From the NCBI GenBank assembly GCA_023838465.1, contig JAIVEQ010000032.1, forward strand, positions 1-51,636: 51,636 bases of DNA, in the 5' to 3' direction. Position 1 is the first letter of the stretch. Every line of letters starts with the position of its first letter. Below are positions 1-9,535 of the stretch, one piece after another. The notes beneath the pieces were generated by a model. It was given only the letters and a program-made list of their open reading frames with translations, was not told where the DNA came from and did not search any database. This DNA comes from Candidatus Thiodiazotropha sp. GTDB taxonomy: Bacteria; Pseudomonadota; Gammaproteobacteria; Chromatiales; Chromatiaceae. The translations under genes were made by a program, and so were the position numbers.

Positions 1-157
1 AGCTAAATTTCGTACACTGTAAATGCCTACAAGGCTATACTATGCTGCACTCGATTGAATATTATGTCGTTGCGAAATCCGGATATAGCCCCCAAATGTT
101 TACATCGTGACTACAAGTTAATGGCTAAGGAAGTCAATAAACTACTAACCATTCGAG

Positions 158-976
158 ATGCAGATAATGCGACCTAACCAATCTGTCGGTATATTTGATT
201 CAGGGATTGGCGGGCTTTCAGTTGTACAACATATTCGTGATTTACTACCTGCAGAAAGTCTTATCTATGTATCAGATAGAGCCCATCTTCCTTATGGCAC
301 AAAGGACAAACAGTTTATTCTTGATCGCACAGTACACATTACTGACTTTCTCATGCAACAGAATGTTAAGGCTATTGTTATAGCATGCAATACTGCAACA
401 GCAATTGCAGTTGCTGATCTACGTCGCACACTACCTATTCCGATAATTGGCATGGAGCCAGGATTAAAGCCTGCTGCAGCCCGGAGTCATAATGGTCTGA
501 TTGGTGTTCTTGCAACTGAAGGCACACTGGATAGCGGTAAATTTAAACGACTCATGCATCAGCATGCCAATAGTGCTGAAGTCATCATCTGCCCTTGCCA
601 CGGCTGGGTTGAAGCCATTGAGCATGATGGATTAAACAATACACATACCATTGAACTCGTTGAGCAACAGCTACAACCTATTCTGGATAAAGGTGTAGAC
701 ACATTGGTCTTAGGGTGTACTCACTACCCTTTTGTTCGAGATATAATTCAAAGAGTGGCGGGAGAATCAGTTACAATCATCGATACCGGCCTGGCTGTAG
801 CCAAGCATCTTCAGAAAAGATTAGCTGAAGAAGGTATTCTTTCAACGAATCAGGTTCCAGGTAGTGAAAGTTATTGGTGTAGTGCGCCAACCGAGAAGAC
901 CCGTGAACTTATCGAAAAGTTACAGGGCAAATCCTGCGTTATAAATTCACTACCGATAGCTGTTAACAACGACTAA
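158..976 (+). CDS. murI: Glutamate racemase MurI
   Basis: Interconverts L- and D-glutamate in the cytoplasm and supplies D-Glu for peptidoglycan. The 272-residue length fits the family. Visible are the N-terminal GIFDSGIGGLS motif (about residues 11-21), the first catalytic cysteine in IACNTAT (Cys77) and the second in LGCTHYPF (Cys187), the cofactor-independent two-base pair. A second in-frame ATG at 167 could be the true start; neither has a strong ribosome binding site, and GAGA lies closer to 167. The gene stands alone, facing ubiT, with nothing recognisable in the 157 bases upstream. Identification is firm; only the start is uncertain. Confidence 0.96.
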   Translation: MQIMRPNQSVGIFDSGIGGLSVVQHIRDLLPAESLIYVSDRAHLPYGTKDKQFILDRTVHITDFLMQQNVKAIVIACNTATAIAVADLRRTLPIPIIGMEPGLKPAAARSHNGLIGVLATEGTLDSGKFKRLMHQHANSAEVIICPCHGWVEAIEHDGLNNTHTIELVEQQLQPILDKGVDTLVLGCTHYPFVRDIIQRVAGESVTIIDTGLAVAKHLQKRLAEEGILSTNQVPGSESYWCSAPTEKTRELIEKLQGKSCVINSLPIAVNND

Positions 977-1073
977 TTCGCGTTAATTTGCGGAAACATT
1001 CACCTTAGCAGAAAAAATATGTAGTTATGATGTGAATGACCTACCCACCCAAATCAGGGAGGAATTCATCAAT

Positions 1074-1607
1074 CTAAGCATTGTAAAGAAGGCGCTCGTA
1101 TAACGTAAGGCATCGATCGATAAAGGGGCGCATATCTTTCGGCAACGGCAGCTGCTCCATCTCAATTGCAGCCAACATGTTCTTCAGGTGCACCCCCAGG
1201 CCTGTATCACCATCCATCACCAAGTGACGCTGAAAGAAGAGGGTATCGGGATCTTCCCTGCCACTAATCAACAATAGATAATCATAAACAGTGCCGGTTA
1301 TAGTCAATTCTACCGCCCTGTCTCCCGCTTCAGCAATTGCATCTTGTTTCAGGGTCAGTGAATAGCTGAGACCGGCATCGCTAACCTTGATCTGTACAAC
1401 CCTGTCCTCAAGGAAATCAAGTTCACCTTCACGCCGCTCATTGCGTAAAACCTGATTTAAGATAGCGCTTAAGATCATGCCATGTGCCTTTTTAGGCAGG
1501 AGCTTCAGTGGCAGGGAAAGCGGCTTTGGCATCAGCGGACGCCTAGTTACTGCTTGCATGGTAGTGTGCCTCATAGGAGATTTGTTTTTCCAGCAGCCCT
1601 CATCCAC
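1074..1607 (-). CDS. ubiT: UbiT-like SCP2-domain ubiquinone biosynthesis accessory protein
   Basis: A 177-residue protein with an SCP2 lipid-carrier-like domain over most of its length (about residues 45-150), ending in a conserved region rich in Asp, Arg and Leu typical of YhbT/UbiT. In E. coli, UbiT supports O2-independent ubiquinone synthesis together with UbiU and UbiV and is thought to bind isoprenoid lipids. The N-terminal 30 residues look non-conserved, so a later Met (residue 17, 26 or 44) may be the real start. UbiU/UbiV are not in this window. It is divergent from the dioxygenase gene at 1651. The call rests on overall pattern, since the family has no catalytic signature. Confidence 0.75.
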   Translation of the reverse strand: MDEGCWKNKSPMRHTTMQAVTRRPLMPKPLSLPLKLLPKKAHGMILSAILNQVLRNERREGELDFLEDRVVQIKVSDAGLSYSLTLKQDAIAEAGDRAVELTITGTVYDYLLLISGREDPDTLFFQRHLVMDGDTGLGVHLKNMLAAIEMEQLPLPKDMRPFIDRCLTLYERLLYNA

Positions 1608-1650
1608 TGTATCATACCAATAGTGACTTCAATCTGCGAAAAACCATCGT

Positions 1651-2535
1651 ATGCCTATAATATCTGAATCCCCTTTCAATCCTGAAAATCAGGATACCTA
1701 TGCAATATGGCGAGACAAGAAACTCGACAATTACCCAAAAACGGTTGGTGATCTGGTCGTAGAGCTCCGTGACCCTCGCAATCTATCCCAATCAGAATAC
1801 GACAAGCTTCTCTCTCTCTGTCAGAAGGCCAATATGGCCATATGGTCAGGCCTTTCCGGGCATGACGGAGATAAAAGCATCATTGCTGATCTCGGGTTGA
1901 GCTTTGGCCTCAATCGCCTGGATCACAACATGTGTGCGGATAATGACGCCATTACCTCATTGACCGTTCAGTCGGATGCTCTGCACCAGGGCTATATACC
2001 CTATTCCAACCGCCCCATTGCCTGGCACACTGACGGTTACTACAACGCTCCCGATCAGCAGATACAGGGACTATTATTGCACTGCGTCAATCCTGCAGAT
2101 GAGGGTGGAGAAAACGATCTACTCGATCACGAGATCCTGTTTATTCAGCTCATGTCCCATAATCCTGATTACATCCACGTCTTGATGCACCCACAGGCAA
2201 TGACCATACCAGCCAATATTGTGGACGGTAAAGAGCTCCGACCTGCACGTACCGGGCCCGTATTTGCCATCTATCCGGATGGCCATCTGCATATGCGTTA
2301 TACCGATAGAAGCCGCAGTATCGAATGGATGGATGATCCCTTGCTGAAGGAAGCGATTAGTTATCTAAAGTCGCTGCTGAAAACGCCCTCACCCTGGCAT
2401 TTTCGTGGAAAACTGGAAGCTGGCCAAGGGCTTATTTGCAACAATGTGTTGCATACCCGTAGTGGATTCACAGATGGCTCTCAGGGTCGTCTACTCTACC
2501 GGGCACGCTACTATGATCGTATCCATCACTGTTAG
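1651..2535 (+). CDS. TauD/TfdA-family Fe(II)/2-oxoglutarate dioxygenase
   Basis: A 294-residue protein with the facial-triad layout of TauD-type oxygenases: HxD in IAWHTDGYY (His126, Asp128) and a distal His268 in NNVLHTRSG, with Arg280 positioned to bind 2-oxoglutarate. Such enzymes hydroxylate or desulfonate small substrates in the cytoplasm. The substrate cannot be told from sequence, and no taurine transporter or sulfur operon adjoins it. No good ribosome binding site is visible before the ATG, so the start could lie elsewhere, but the open frame begins about here. The gene converges with purF across a roughly 200-base gap that contains a palindrome. Confidence 0.85.
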   Translation: MPIISESPFNPENQDTYAIWRDKKLDNYPKTVGDLVVELRDPRNLSQSEYDKLLSLCQKANMAIWSGLSGHDGDKSIIADLGLSFGLNRLDHNMCADNDAITSLTVQSDALHQGYIPYSNRPIAWHTDGYYNAPDQQIQGLLLHCVNPADEGGENDLLDHEILFIQLMSHNPDYIHVLMHPQAMTIPANIVDGKELRPARTGPVFAIYPDGHLHMRYTDRSRSIEWMDDPLLKEAISYLKSLLKTPSPWHFRGKLEAGQGLICNNVLHTRSGFTDGSQGRLLYRARYYDRIHHC

Positions 2536-2670
2536 TGGTTCATTTCCTGATCAGTTGGGTAACAACCATGTAGGCCCTGCTGCATCGATTTCTGAGTTTG
2601 CGGGAATGAACCACACTGAAACTTCACACATCGATAACAGTTATTCTTCAGCTTAATCAGACTGACTTAT

Positions 2671-2689
2671 GGTGCAGCAGGGCCGCACC
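2671..2689. repeat. Short GC-rich palindrome, copy 1 of 2
   Basis: GGTGCAGC, a 3-base AGG spacer, then GCCGCACC: an inverted repeat with one mismatch, between the convergent dioxygenase and purF genes. The same 19-base unit, perfectly palindromic, occurs at 32791-32809. It may act as a bidirectional RNA hairpin, but no T-tract follows. Confidence 0.7.
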
Positions 2690-2736
2690 CAACGACTACA
2701 ATAACCCCAAATATTTTCGATGGGTTATTATGTAAA

Positions 2737-4251
2737 TCACACATCATTGTGAAGATCGAGGGTACTTCTCTCAGCTGTCTCGCTTTGATTTTTAGCGCCA
2801 TCATTGCGCAAAAGCTCGAGCTGTTCGAGATAGGTGTCACTGACATCGCCGGTGACGTACTCACCATTGAACACAGAGGTATCAAAGCGTTCGATATCTG
2901 TCTTACCTTTTTTCTGAACCGCTTCAATCAGATCCTCCAAATCCTGGTAGATCATGCGGTCAGCGCCAATGATATCCCTTACTTCATCCACTGTTCGGTT
3001 ATGGGCCACCAATTCACTAGCAGAAGGCATATCAATGCCATAGACATTGGGATAGATCACCGGTGGTGCTGCAGAAGCGAAGTAGACTTTTTTTGCACCG
3101 GCTTCTCGGGCCATCTGCACGATCTGCTGTGATGTAGTCCCTCGCACAACCGAGTCATCCACCAGCAGGACGTTCTTGCCCTTGAATTCCAGATCGATGG
3201 CATTCAACTTCTGTCTGACAGATTTTTTACGCACAGTCTGGCCCGGCATGATAAAAGTGCGGCCGATATAGCGGTTTTTTATAAAACCTTCGGTGTAGCG
3301 CACATTTAGCTCATTAGCCAATGTCAGCGCAGCAGTACGACTGGTGTCCGGGATCGGTATGACCACATCGATATCGTGGTCCGACCACACTCTCTGGATC
3401 TTTCTTGCCAGCTTCTTACCCATGCGTGAGCGGGCTTTATGAACAAAAACATTATCGATAATTGAGTCAGGGCGGGCAAAATAGACAAATTCAAAAATAC
3501 AGGGGGATTTGACTGGATTGGCAGCGCACTGTTGGGCGTGAAATTTCCCTTCCTTGCTGATGAAGATCGCTTCCCCAGGCTCCAGATCACGAACCCGTTC
3601 AAATCCTAATGTGTCAAGGGCAACACTCTCGGATGCAATCATGTACTCAGTACCCTTGTCCGTCTCACGCTTACCATAGACAATTGGGCGAATGGCATGG
3701 GGATCGCGGAATCCAATCAGACCCACTCCCGGAATCATGGCCACTGCTGCATAGCCCCCACGACAGCGTCGATGAACACCAGCCACTGCTTTGAAGATAT
3801 CCTCCGGCGCAATACGCAGCTTATTCTGCATCTGCAGCTCATGAGCAAAGATGTTGAGTAATATCTCAGAGTCAGATGAGGTGTTGATATGGCGCAAATC
3901 CTCAACAAACAGATCCCGCGTCAACTCTTCTGCGTTGGTCAGGTTGCCATTGTGCGCCAATGTGATGCCGTAGGGGGAGTTGACATAGAAAGGTTGAGCC
4001 TCAGCTGTGGAGGCACATCCTGCCGTTGGATAGCGAGCATGCCCTATCCCCATTCTGCCTTTCAGACGCAACATGTGGCGTGTATGAAAGACATCACGTG
4101 CCAAGCCGTTGGCTTTACGCAGGTAGAGTTTGCCTTTTTCGCAGGTAACAATACCGGCAGCATCCTGCCCACGATGCTGTAACACCAGCAATGCATCGTA
4201 TAGCGACTGATTGACAGGTGTCTTACCCACCATTCCCACAATACCGCACAT
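2737..4251 (-). CDS. purF: Amidophosphoribosyltransferase PurF
   Basis: Catalyses the committed step of purine synthesis, PRPP plus glutamine to 5-phosphoribosylamine. The N-terminal class II glutaminase domain starts with the nucleophile Cys2 (MCGIVG) and carries HRGQD near residue 26 and HNGNLTN near 100. The C-terminal phosphoribosyltransferase domain has the PRPP loop [13 protein letters not shown] (361-373). At 504 residues it matches proteobacterial PurF. No [4Fe-4S] propeptide or cysteine set of the Bacillus type is visible. The start lies 16 bases downstream of cvpA on the same strand, the usual cvpA-purF operon. Confidence 0.98.
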   Translation of the reverse strand: MCGIVGMVGKTPVNQSLYDALLVLQHRGQDAAGIVTCEKGKLYLRKANGLARDVFHTRHMLRLKGRMGIGHARYPTAGCASTAEAQPFYVNSPYGITLAHNGNLTNAEELTRDLFVEDLRHINTSSDSEILLNIFAHELQMQNKLRIAPEDIFKAVAGVHRRCRGGYAAVAMIPGVGLIGFRDPHAIRPIVYGKRETDKGTEYMIASESVALDTLGFERVRDLEPGEAIFISKEGKFHAQQCAANPVKSPCIFEFVYFARPDSIIDNVFVHKARSRMGKKLARKIQRVWSDHDIDVVIPIPDTSRTAALTLANELNVRYTEGFIKNRYIGRTFIMPGQTVRKKSVRQKLNAIDLEFKGKNVLLVDDSVVRGTTSQQIVQMAREAGAKKVYFASAAPPVIYPNVYGIDMPSASELVAHNRTVDEVRDIIGADRMIYQDLEDLIEAVQKKGKTDIERFDTSVFNGEYVTGDVSDTYLEQLELLRNDGAKNQSETAERSTLDLHNDV

Positions 4252-4267
4252 GATTTAGTTCTCCGAA

Positions 4268-4756
4268 TCAGTAGTGGAAGTTTGCAGCAATATCATCAGG
4301 GAGAAAACTCTTTAACCAGAGGGCCATATCCTGAAAATAGGGAATCAAGCGCGACGCCTGCCACCAGTTGTCGTTCGGGAAGGGTGTCAGGCCTGCCAGC
4401 AGGACTAAAATAGCCACCACTACAGCGCCGCGGGCGACACCGAAGAAGATCCCTATCAGACGATCGGTTCCACTCAAACCGGTGGTATCGACCAGCACCT
4501 TCATGAAGTGGTTGACGACCCCTCCAAGGATGAGCACCAGCAGCAGGATGATAGCGTAAGCGACACCCAGGCGAATGGATTGCACATCGATCCAGGGTTC
4601 CAGTTCGATAGCCAGTGGACGAAAGAAAAACCAGGCAAGGGTAAAAGCGGCTATCCAGGTGGCAAGCGAAAGCGCTTCCTGAACAAAGCCCCGGATCAGG
4701 CTTATGATAGCTGAGAGTGCGATGATGGCGATGATCAGAATGTCGATCCAGAGCAT
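4268..4756 (-). CDS. cvpA: CvpA family membrane protein
   Basis: A 162-residue inner-membrane protein with four hydrophobic segments (about residues 5-22, 28-48, 65-85 and 100-125). The family is named for colicin V production; in several enterobacteria it is needed for resistance to bile salts, but its biochemical role is unsettled. The start at the ATG giving MLWIDIL is supported by AGGA seven bases upstream. It sits immediately upstream of purF, so the two are probably co-transcribed. Nothing odd in length or composition. Confidence 0.93.
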   Translation of the reverse strand: MLWIDILIIAIIALSAIISLIRGFVQEALSLATWIAAFTLAWFFFRPLAIELEPWIDVQSIRLGVAYAIILLLVLILGGVVNHFMKVLVDTTGLSGTDRLIGIFFGVARGAVVVAILVLLAGLTPFPNDNWWQASRLIPYFQDMALWLKSFLPDDIAANFHY

Positions 4757-4865
4757 ATCGCTATCCTACCAGTAGATCGAATTGAGGGACTTCCAGGCGC
4801 ATGTCGTGCGGATACCCTAGAAAAAAGCGTGCCCGGAACGAATCCGGTCTGACTTTTATCGAATC

Positions 4866-4941
4866 TGGTGGAGCCAGGCGGGATCGAACCGCCGACCTCA
4901 ACACTGCCAGTGTTGCGCTCTCCCAGCTGAGCTATGGCCCC
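4866..4941 (-). tRNA. tRNA-Ala (anticodon GGC)
   Basis: A 76-base cloverleaf with encoded CCA. The acceptor stem GGGGCCA pairs with TGGCTCC and includes the G3:U70 wobble that identifies alanine tRNAs. D arm GCTCAGCTGGGAGAGC, anticodon loop with GGC, and T arm with GGTTCGATCCC are all present. It lies between cvpA and glnS on the same strand. Confidence 0.97.
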
Positions 4942-5293
4942 GGAAAGCGGCGAATAGTAGGGGATTATCCCCATTTTGTCCACTGCTTTTTTCCCGCTCT
5001 CACCATCGTCGAGTGGGCTGTTGAAAGAATAGGATTAGCCAGGAATCGTGCTGATCCAAGAAAAGACACCCTGGTTTCATACGTCATCACCGTGACCTCG
5101 TCATTCCGGCGAATGCCGGAATCCAGGGATGGTACATCTGTTAGAGATTCTGGATCCCGGCATTCTCCAGGATGACGGTGAAACATCAAATCTGACGGTT
5201 TACTGACTGAGGGTCACCAACAGTTATGAAGCTAGCGGCACAAGCTCAATTCCCTGTAGAGGTTATTATCCAACTAGGGTTATTTTAAAGCTT
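4942..5293. other. Non-coding gap between tRNA-Ala and glnS
   Basis: No gene is supported here. Apparent short reading frames come from the tRNA or from the palindromic repeat at 5099-5177. The stretch presumably holds the tRNA-Ala promoter (minus strand) and the end of the glnS transcript, but no clear terminator with a T-tract is visible. Confidence 0.7.
5099..5177. repeat. Dispersed imperfect palindrome, copy A
   Basis: Two 28-base arms, 5099-5126 and 5150-5177, separated by 23 bases and complementary at 24 of 28 positions. The left arm begins CGTCATTCCGGCGAATGCCG. The same architecture recurs at 30648-30719, with partial copies near 12339-12361 and 37875-37898. Repeats of this CATTCCGGCGAATGCCGG type are widespread in beta- and gammaproteobacteria and are often mistranslated as short proteins. 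Confidence 0.85.
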
Positions 5294-6988
5294 TCAGCCA
5301 CCCGCTTTGTCGATTTTCACCCAAGAGTCACGCAAGGTGATAATCCGGTTGAACACCAACTCCTCTCTGGCTGCCTCGCGGCTATCCAGTATGAAATATC
5401 CTTCTCGCTCAAACTGGTACTGCTCACCCTCACCCGCCTCGGCCAGCGCTGGTTCGAAATAGCAGTCAGTCAGGGTTCGCAAGGAGTCAGGGTTGAGGTT
5501 GTCGGTAAAACGACCTCCCTCCTCCACTTTATCGGCATTGGCCTGATTGAATAGCCTATCATAGAGGCGCACTCCACCTTTCACCCCATGTTGAGCAGAA
5601 ACCCAGTGGACGACCCCCCTCACTTTACGCCCTTGGGGATTCTTACCGAGGGTCTCCGGATCGTAGCTGCAACGCAGTTCAACGATTTCACCCTGATTGT
5701 TCTTCATCACTTCTTCACATTTGATGACATAGGCGTTGCGCAGACGCACTTCCCCCCCTGTCACCAGGCGTTTATATTTCTTATTGGCCTGCTCACGGAA
5801 ATCGGCTTGATCGATATAGATTTCGCGACAGAAATCGATCTGTCGCTTTCCCATTGCCTCATCTTTGGGGTGATTCGGGGCAGTCAATGATTCACTCTGC
5901 CCCTGCGGGTAGTTCTCAATTACCACCTTCAACGGATGCATCACCGCCATACGACGGGGTGCATGGGCATCCAGATCCTCTCGAATACAGTTCTCCAGCA
6001 TCCCCATCTCCACCAAACCATCCGACTTGGTGATACCGATACGCAGGCAGAATTCACGAATCGATGCCGCACTGTAACCACGACGCCTCATACCCGCCAC
6101 TGTCGGCATGCGTGGATCGTCCCAACCCTCTACAAACCCCTCATCAACCAACTGTGTGAGTTTGCGTTTACTCAACACGGTGTATTCCAGATTGAGCCGG
6201 GAAAACTCGATCTGCTGTGGGTGGCAAGGGATAGAGATATTATCCAGCACCCAGTCATAGAGCGGTCGATGATCTTCGAATTCCAGGGTGCAAAGGGAGT
6301 GTGTAATACCCTCCAGGGCGTCAGAGACCGGATGGGTGTAGTCATACATCGGATAGATGCACCAAGCCTCCCCGGTCTGGTGGTGAATCACACCATGACG
6401 AATCCGATACAGGGTTGGGTCGCGCAGGTTCATGTTTGGTGACCCCATATCGATCTTGGCCCGCAGGACCCGCTCCCCATCGGCAAACTCACCTGCCTTC
6501 ATGCGCTCAAACAGATCCAGATTTTCCTCCACCGAACGGGATCGATAGGGACTCTCCTGACCGGGCTCTTTGAGGGTGCCACGATAGGCCCGCATCTGCT
6601 CACCATCAAGATCACAGACATACGCCTTTCCGGCCTGGATCAGCTCCACAGCAAAGTCATGGAGTTGCTGAAAATAGTTTGAGGCATAGAAGAGACGATC
6701 CTGCCAATCGTAGCCAAGCCAGCGCACATCCTGCTGGATACTGTCGACGAATTCGATATTCTCCTTATGCGGATTGGTGTCATCGAAACGCAGATTGCAT
6801 TGTCCTTTGTAGTCCTTGGCAATACCGAAATTGAGCACGATCGATTTAGCGTGCCCAATGTGCAGATAACCATTCGGTTCCGGTGGAAACCGGGTATGCA
6901 CATGGCCATCGTTTTTACCTGCCTTCAGGTCCTGCTCGACGATTTGGCGGATAAAGTTCGTCGTGGTGCTGTTTTCCGTTTCGCTCAT
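5294..6988 (-). CDS. glnS: Glutaminyl-tRNA synthetase
   Basis: Class I synthetase charging tRNA-Gln. At 564 residues it fits the bacterial family. The HIGH motif is in [14 protein letters not shown] (43-46) and the KMSKS equivalent is VLSKR (271-275). The catalytic core is followed by the two beta-barrel anticodon-binding domains. Its presence means Gln-tRNA is made directly, so GatCAB is not required for glutamine. The gene begins 48 bases downstream of gltX on the same strand, so a gltX-glnS operon is likely. Confidence 0.98.
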   Translation of the reverse strand: MSETENSTTTNFIRQIVEQDLKAGKNDGHVHTRFPPEPNGYLHIGHAKSIVLNFGIAKDYKGQCNLRFDDTNPHKENIEFVDSIQQDVRWLGYDWQDRLFYASNYFQQLHDFAVELIQAGKAYVCDLDGEQMRAYRGTLKEPGQESPYRSRSVEENLDLFERMKAGEFADGERVLRAKIDMGSPNMNLRDPTLYRIRHGVIHHQTGEAWCIYPMYDYTHPVSDALEGITHSLCTLEFEDHRPLYDWVLDNISIPCHPQQIEFSRLNLEYTVLSKRKLTQLVDEGFVEGWDDPRMPTVAGMRRRGYSAASIREFCLRIGITKSDGLVEMGMLENCIREDLDAHAPRRMAVMHPLKVVIENYPQGQSESLTAPNHPKDEAMGKRQIDFCREIYIDQADFREQANKKYKRLVTGGEVRLRNAYVIKCEEVMKNNQGEIVELRCSYDPETLGKNPQGRKVRGVVHWVSAQHGVKGGVRLYDRLFNQANADKVEEGGRFTDNLNPDSLRTLTDCYFEPALAEAGEGEQYQFEREGYFILDSREAAREELVFNRIITLRDSWVKIDKAGG

Positions 6989-7036
6989 GATGTTTGCTTC
7001 TTTGCTCTGGTTTGCCTGTACTAAAAAGTTCGTCGC

Positions 7037-8449
7037 CTAACCGGCATTGGCTTCACGTTGGCGAATATAGTCGAGTGCCTTATCGATGCGCCGCAGGCTC
7101 GCCTCTTTACCCACCAGGTAGAGGGTCACGTCGATGCCGGGTGATGCGGCGCGTCCCACCACGGCTACGCGCAGTGGCTGTGCCACCTTACCCATCTTTA
7201 CATCCAGATCTGCCGAGACCTGTTCCACCGCTGTGTGTAGTGTCTCCGTTGTCCATTCGCCCAGACTATCCAGCGTTTCACGTATCCGCTCCAGAGGTTC
7301 CCTGGCTGCGGGACGCAGATGTTTTTTTGCCGCCTTCTCTTCAAACACCTCATAATCCTGATAACAGAAGGCACTCATCTCAGCCATCTCCACCAGACTC
7401 CTGGCCCGTTCCTGATGGGCTTCGGCTACCGCCACCAGATCGGGGCCCTGCGAGGGATCGATACCGAGATTTCCCATGTGCGGACTGAGCAGATGGGCGA
7501 TGCGCTTCGCATCATCCTGTTTGATGTAGTGCTGATTCAGCCACAACAACTTGTCGGTATTGAAGCTGGAGGCAGCCTTGTTCACCGCATCGATATCGAA
7601 CAGTTCAATCATCTCATCGACACTGAAAATCTCCTGATCCCCGTGTGACCAGCCGAGTCGCACCAGGTAATTGAGCAGTGCTTCAGGTAGAAAACCGGCC
7701 TCCCGATACTGCATCACACTGACCGCACCATGCCGTTTAGACAATCTTGCCCCATCATCGCCGAGGATCATCGGCACATGGCCATAGATGGGAGGGCCCG
7801 CATCGAGCGCCTGTAAAATATTGATCTGTCTGGGCGTATTATTGAGATGATCATCGCCTCGGATGACATGGGTGATCTTCATATCCAAGTCATCCACCAC
7901 CACTGTCAGGTTGTAGGTGGGTGAACCGTCTGTACGCCGGATAATCAGATCATCCAACTCTTCATTGTTGAAAGTGACCCGACCACGAATCAGGTCATCC
8001 ACTGCAACCACCCCTGTCTCCGGATTACGAAAACGGATCACATGAGGTTCGTCCGGGCTAACCTCAATATCACGGCAGTGGCCATCGTAACGGGGCTTCT
8101 CCTTGCGCTTCATTGCTTCGTCACGCAATTTATCGAGGCGTTCGTGACTGCAGTTGCAGCGATAAGCCAGGCCACGTTCCAGCAGATCCCGGATGACCTC
8201 ATCGTAGCGGTCGAAGCGCTTGGTCTGATAGAAAGGTCCCTCATCGTACTCCAGGCCCAACCAAGTCATACCCTCCAGAATCGCATTCACCGACTCCATG
8301 GTCGAGCGCTCCAGATCGGTATCCTCGATACGCAACACGAACTTTCCGCCATGTTTACGAGCATAGAGCCAGGAAAACAGGGCAGTACGAGCACCACCCA
8401 CGTGAAGAAAGCCGGTCGGGCTGGGAGCGAATCGGGTACGGACAGTCAT
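7037..8449 (-). CDS. gltX: Glutamyl-tRNA synthetase
   Basis: Class I synthetase of 470 residues. The HIGH signature appears as HVGG (16-19) in [17 protein letters not shown] and KMSKS as RLSKR (235-239). Cys98, Cys100 and Cys125 match three ligands of the zinc site seen in E. coli GluRS; the fourth ligand position, a histidine two residues after the third Cys in E. coli, is Asp127 here, so zinc binding may be altered or use His124. Adjacent to glnS, with which it shares ancestry. The gene diverges from tRNA-Val. Confidence 0.97.
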   Translation of the reverse strand: MTVRTRFAPSPTGFLHVGGARTALFSWLYARKHGGKFVLRIEDTDLERSTMESVNAILEGMTWLGLEYDEGPFYQTKRFDRYDEVIRDLLERGLAYRCNCSHERLDKLRDEAMKRKEKPRYDGHCRDIEVSPDEPHVIRFRNPETGVVAVDDLIRGRVTFNNEELDDLIIRRTDGSPTYNLTVVVDDLDMKITHVIRGDDHLNNTPRQINILQALDAGPPIYGHVPMILGDDGARLSKRHGAVSVMQYREAGFLPEALLNYLVRLGWSHGDQEIFSVDEMIELFDIDAVNKAASSFNTDKLLWLNQHYIKQDDAKRIAHLLSPHMGNLGIDPSQGPDLVAVAEAHQERARSLVEMAEMSAFCYQDYEVFEEKAAKKHLRPAAREPLERIRETLDSLGEWTTETLHTAVEQVSADLDVKMGKVAQPLRVAVVGRAASPGIDVTLYLVGKEASLRRIDKALDYIRQREANAG

Positions 8450-8619
8450 GATCAGATAGAGAATCCAGTTACGGGCAAAACCGCGATTCTAACAGACCCG
8501 GGGTGATTCGGAAGCTGAGAAATCGCGTCAGGATTCAGAGCACCCCCAGTCTCGACCTCCACAGCGGCCTCAATTGACCTGCTACCTATACCACTTTAGA
8601 ATGCGCCACTCACGTACTC

Positions 8620-8695
8620 GGGCGCATAGCTCAGCTGGGAGAGCGCTGCAGTCACATTGCAGAGGTCACAGGTTCGATCCCTGTTGCGCCCACCA
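8620..8695 (+). tRNA. tRNA-Val (anticodon CAC)
   Basis: A 76-base cloverleaf with encoded CCA: acceptor GGGCGCA/TGCGCCC, D arm GCTCAGCTGGGAGAGC, anticodon stem CTGCA/TGCAG enclosing a loop with U33 and anticodon CAC, and T arm ACAGG-TTCGATC-CCTGT. CAC reads GUG and is a less common valine isoacceptor, supplementing UAC. It is divergent from gltX. Confidence 0.95.
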
Positions 8696-8827
8696 CTTCA
8701 TTAATTAATTGGCACGATGATTATCGCAACCAGTCAATGGGAACGAGTCATATTCCGATCTCACAAAAACTCCCATTTTGATTCTACAAATCCTGTTCTG
8801 TCACGAACGATCAGCTCATCGCAGCTT

Positions 8828-9535
8828 TTACTTATCAAACACCCCATTACTTAAAAAAAACACTACCTGTCGAATAACCTCATCGTCTCGCATAATAAAC
8901 ATATGATCAGCCTTAACCAGAAGGAAATCTTTCATTTCCGGTAGCTTGGTGCGTTCAACTGCAACCTTGCCATCGTCTTCACCGGGAATCTCAGGCAGAA
9001 ACCAGGATGCTCCCTCTTTCTCTCCAGCAATAATGCCAATCTCACCGTCTATGGGTTTGAGTTTGTTAGGCAGACTGTCAACATCCGTGCCCAGAACCTG
9101 GCCAGCCGGTCCCAGAATCGTCTTATAGAAAAAGCCGTCTTTCATCTCATCGGTGATTTCGCTACCTTGATTGGGAGGCGCTAACATCACAATCCGGCCC
9201 AGTTTAGCTACAAAGTGATCCTGCAAATAATATCTTACGAGAATGCCACCCAGGGAGTGGGTGACAAAATGGATTTTCTCACTCCGTTGACTGTTGCAGA
9301 ATGCCAAGCCTGATTCAATCGCCGGTTCAGTCAGTTCATCAACACTTTGTGTCAGACTGGGATAGCTGTCATTCCACACACGATAACCCTGCTCTTCCAA
9401 AGCCTCTTCAATCAGCCCCAATGAGAGAGAAGTGCGACCCATACCATGCAAGAGAATAACGCATTCACTCTGAGAACCCAGGACGACAGGTATATACAAT
9501 GATAACAGTAGACAAAGAAAAAACTGTTTCATCAT
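8828..9535 (-). CDS. Exported alpha/beta-hydrolase, lipase-like
   Basis: A 235-residue protein with an N-terminal signal peptide (hydrophobic 4-19, likely cleaved after VVLGS). The oxyanion-side motif LLHGMGR (28-34), nucleophile Ser94 in VTHSLGG and a late His in KADHMF fit the alpha/beta-hydrolase triad of triacylglycerol-lipase or PGAP1-like esterases. It therefore probably acts in the periplasm or envelope on an acyl ester; the substrate is unknown. Its ATG overlaps the stop of the upstream acyltransferase by four bases (ATGA), which indicates translational coupling and a joint role in lipid turnover (inference). Confidence 0.85.
   Translation of the reverse strand: MMKQFFLCLLLSLYIPVVLGSQSECVILLHGMGRTSLSLGLIEEALEEQGYRVWNDSYPSLTQSVDELTEPAIESGLAFCNSQRSEKIHFVTHSLGGILVRYYLQDHFVAKLGRIVMLAPPNQGSEITDEMKDGFFYKTILGPAGQVLGTDVDSLPNKLKPIDGEIGIIAGEKEGASWFLPEIPGEDDGKVAVERTKLPEMKDFLLVKADHMFIMRDDEVIRQVVFFLSNGVFDK

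Noticed and set aside
4735..4983. 82-codon frame on the minus strand across the tRNA-Ala gene
   Set aside because: Its sequence (AIAQLGERNTGSVEVGGSIPP) is the well-known mistranslation of a tRNA gene.
4965..5189. 74-codon frame on the minus strand with HPGECRDPE and LDSGIRRNDE
   Set aside because: Translation of the dispersed palindromic repeat; such peptides are common database artefacts.
6994..7488. 164-codon Pro/Arg-rich frame opposite gltX
   Set aside because: Low-complexity antisense shadow of a firmly identified gene.
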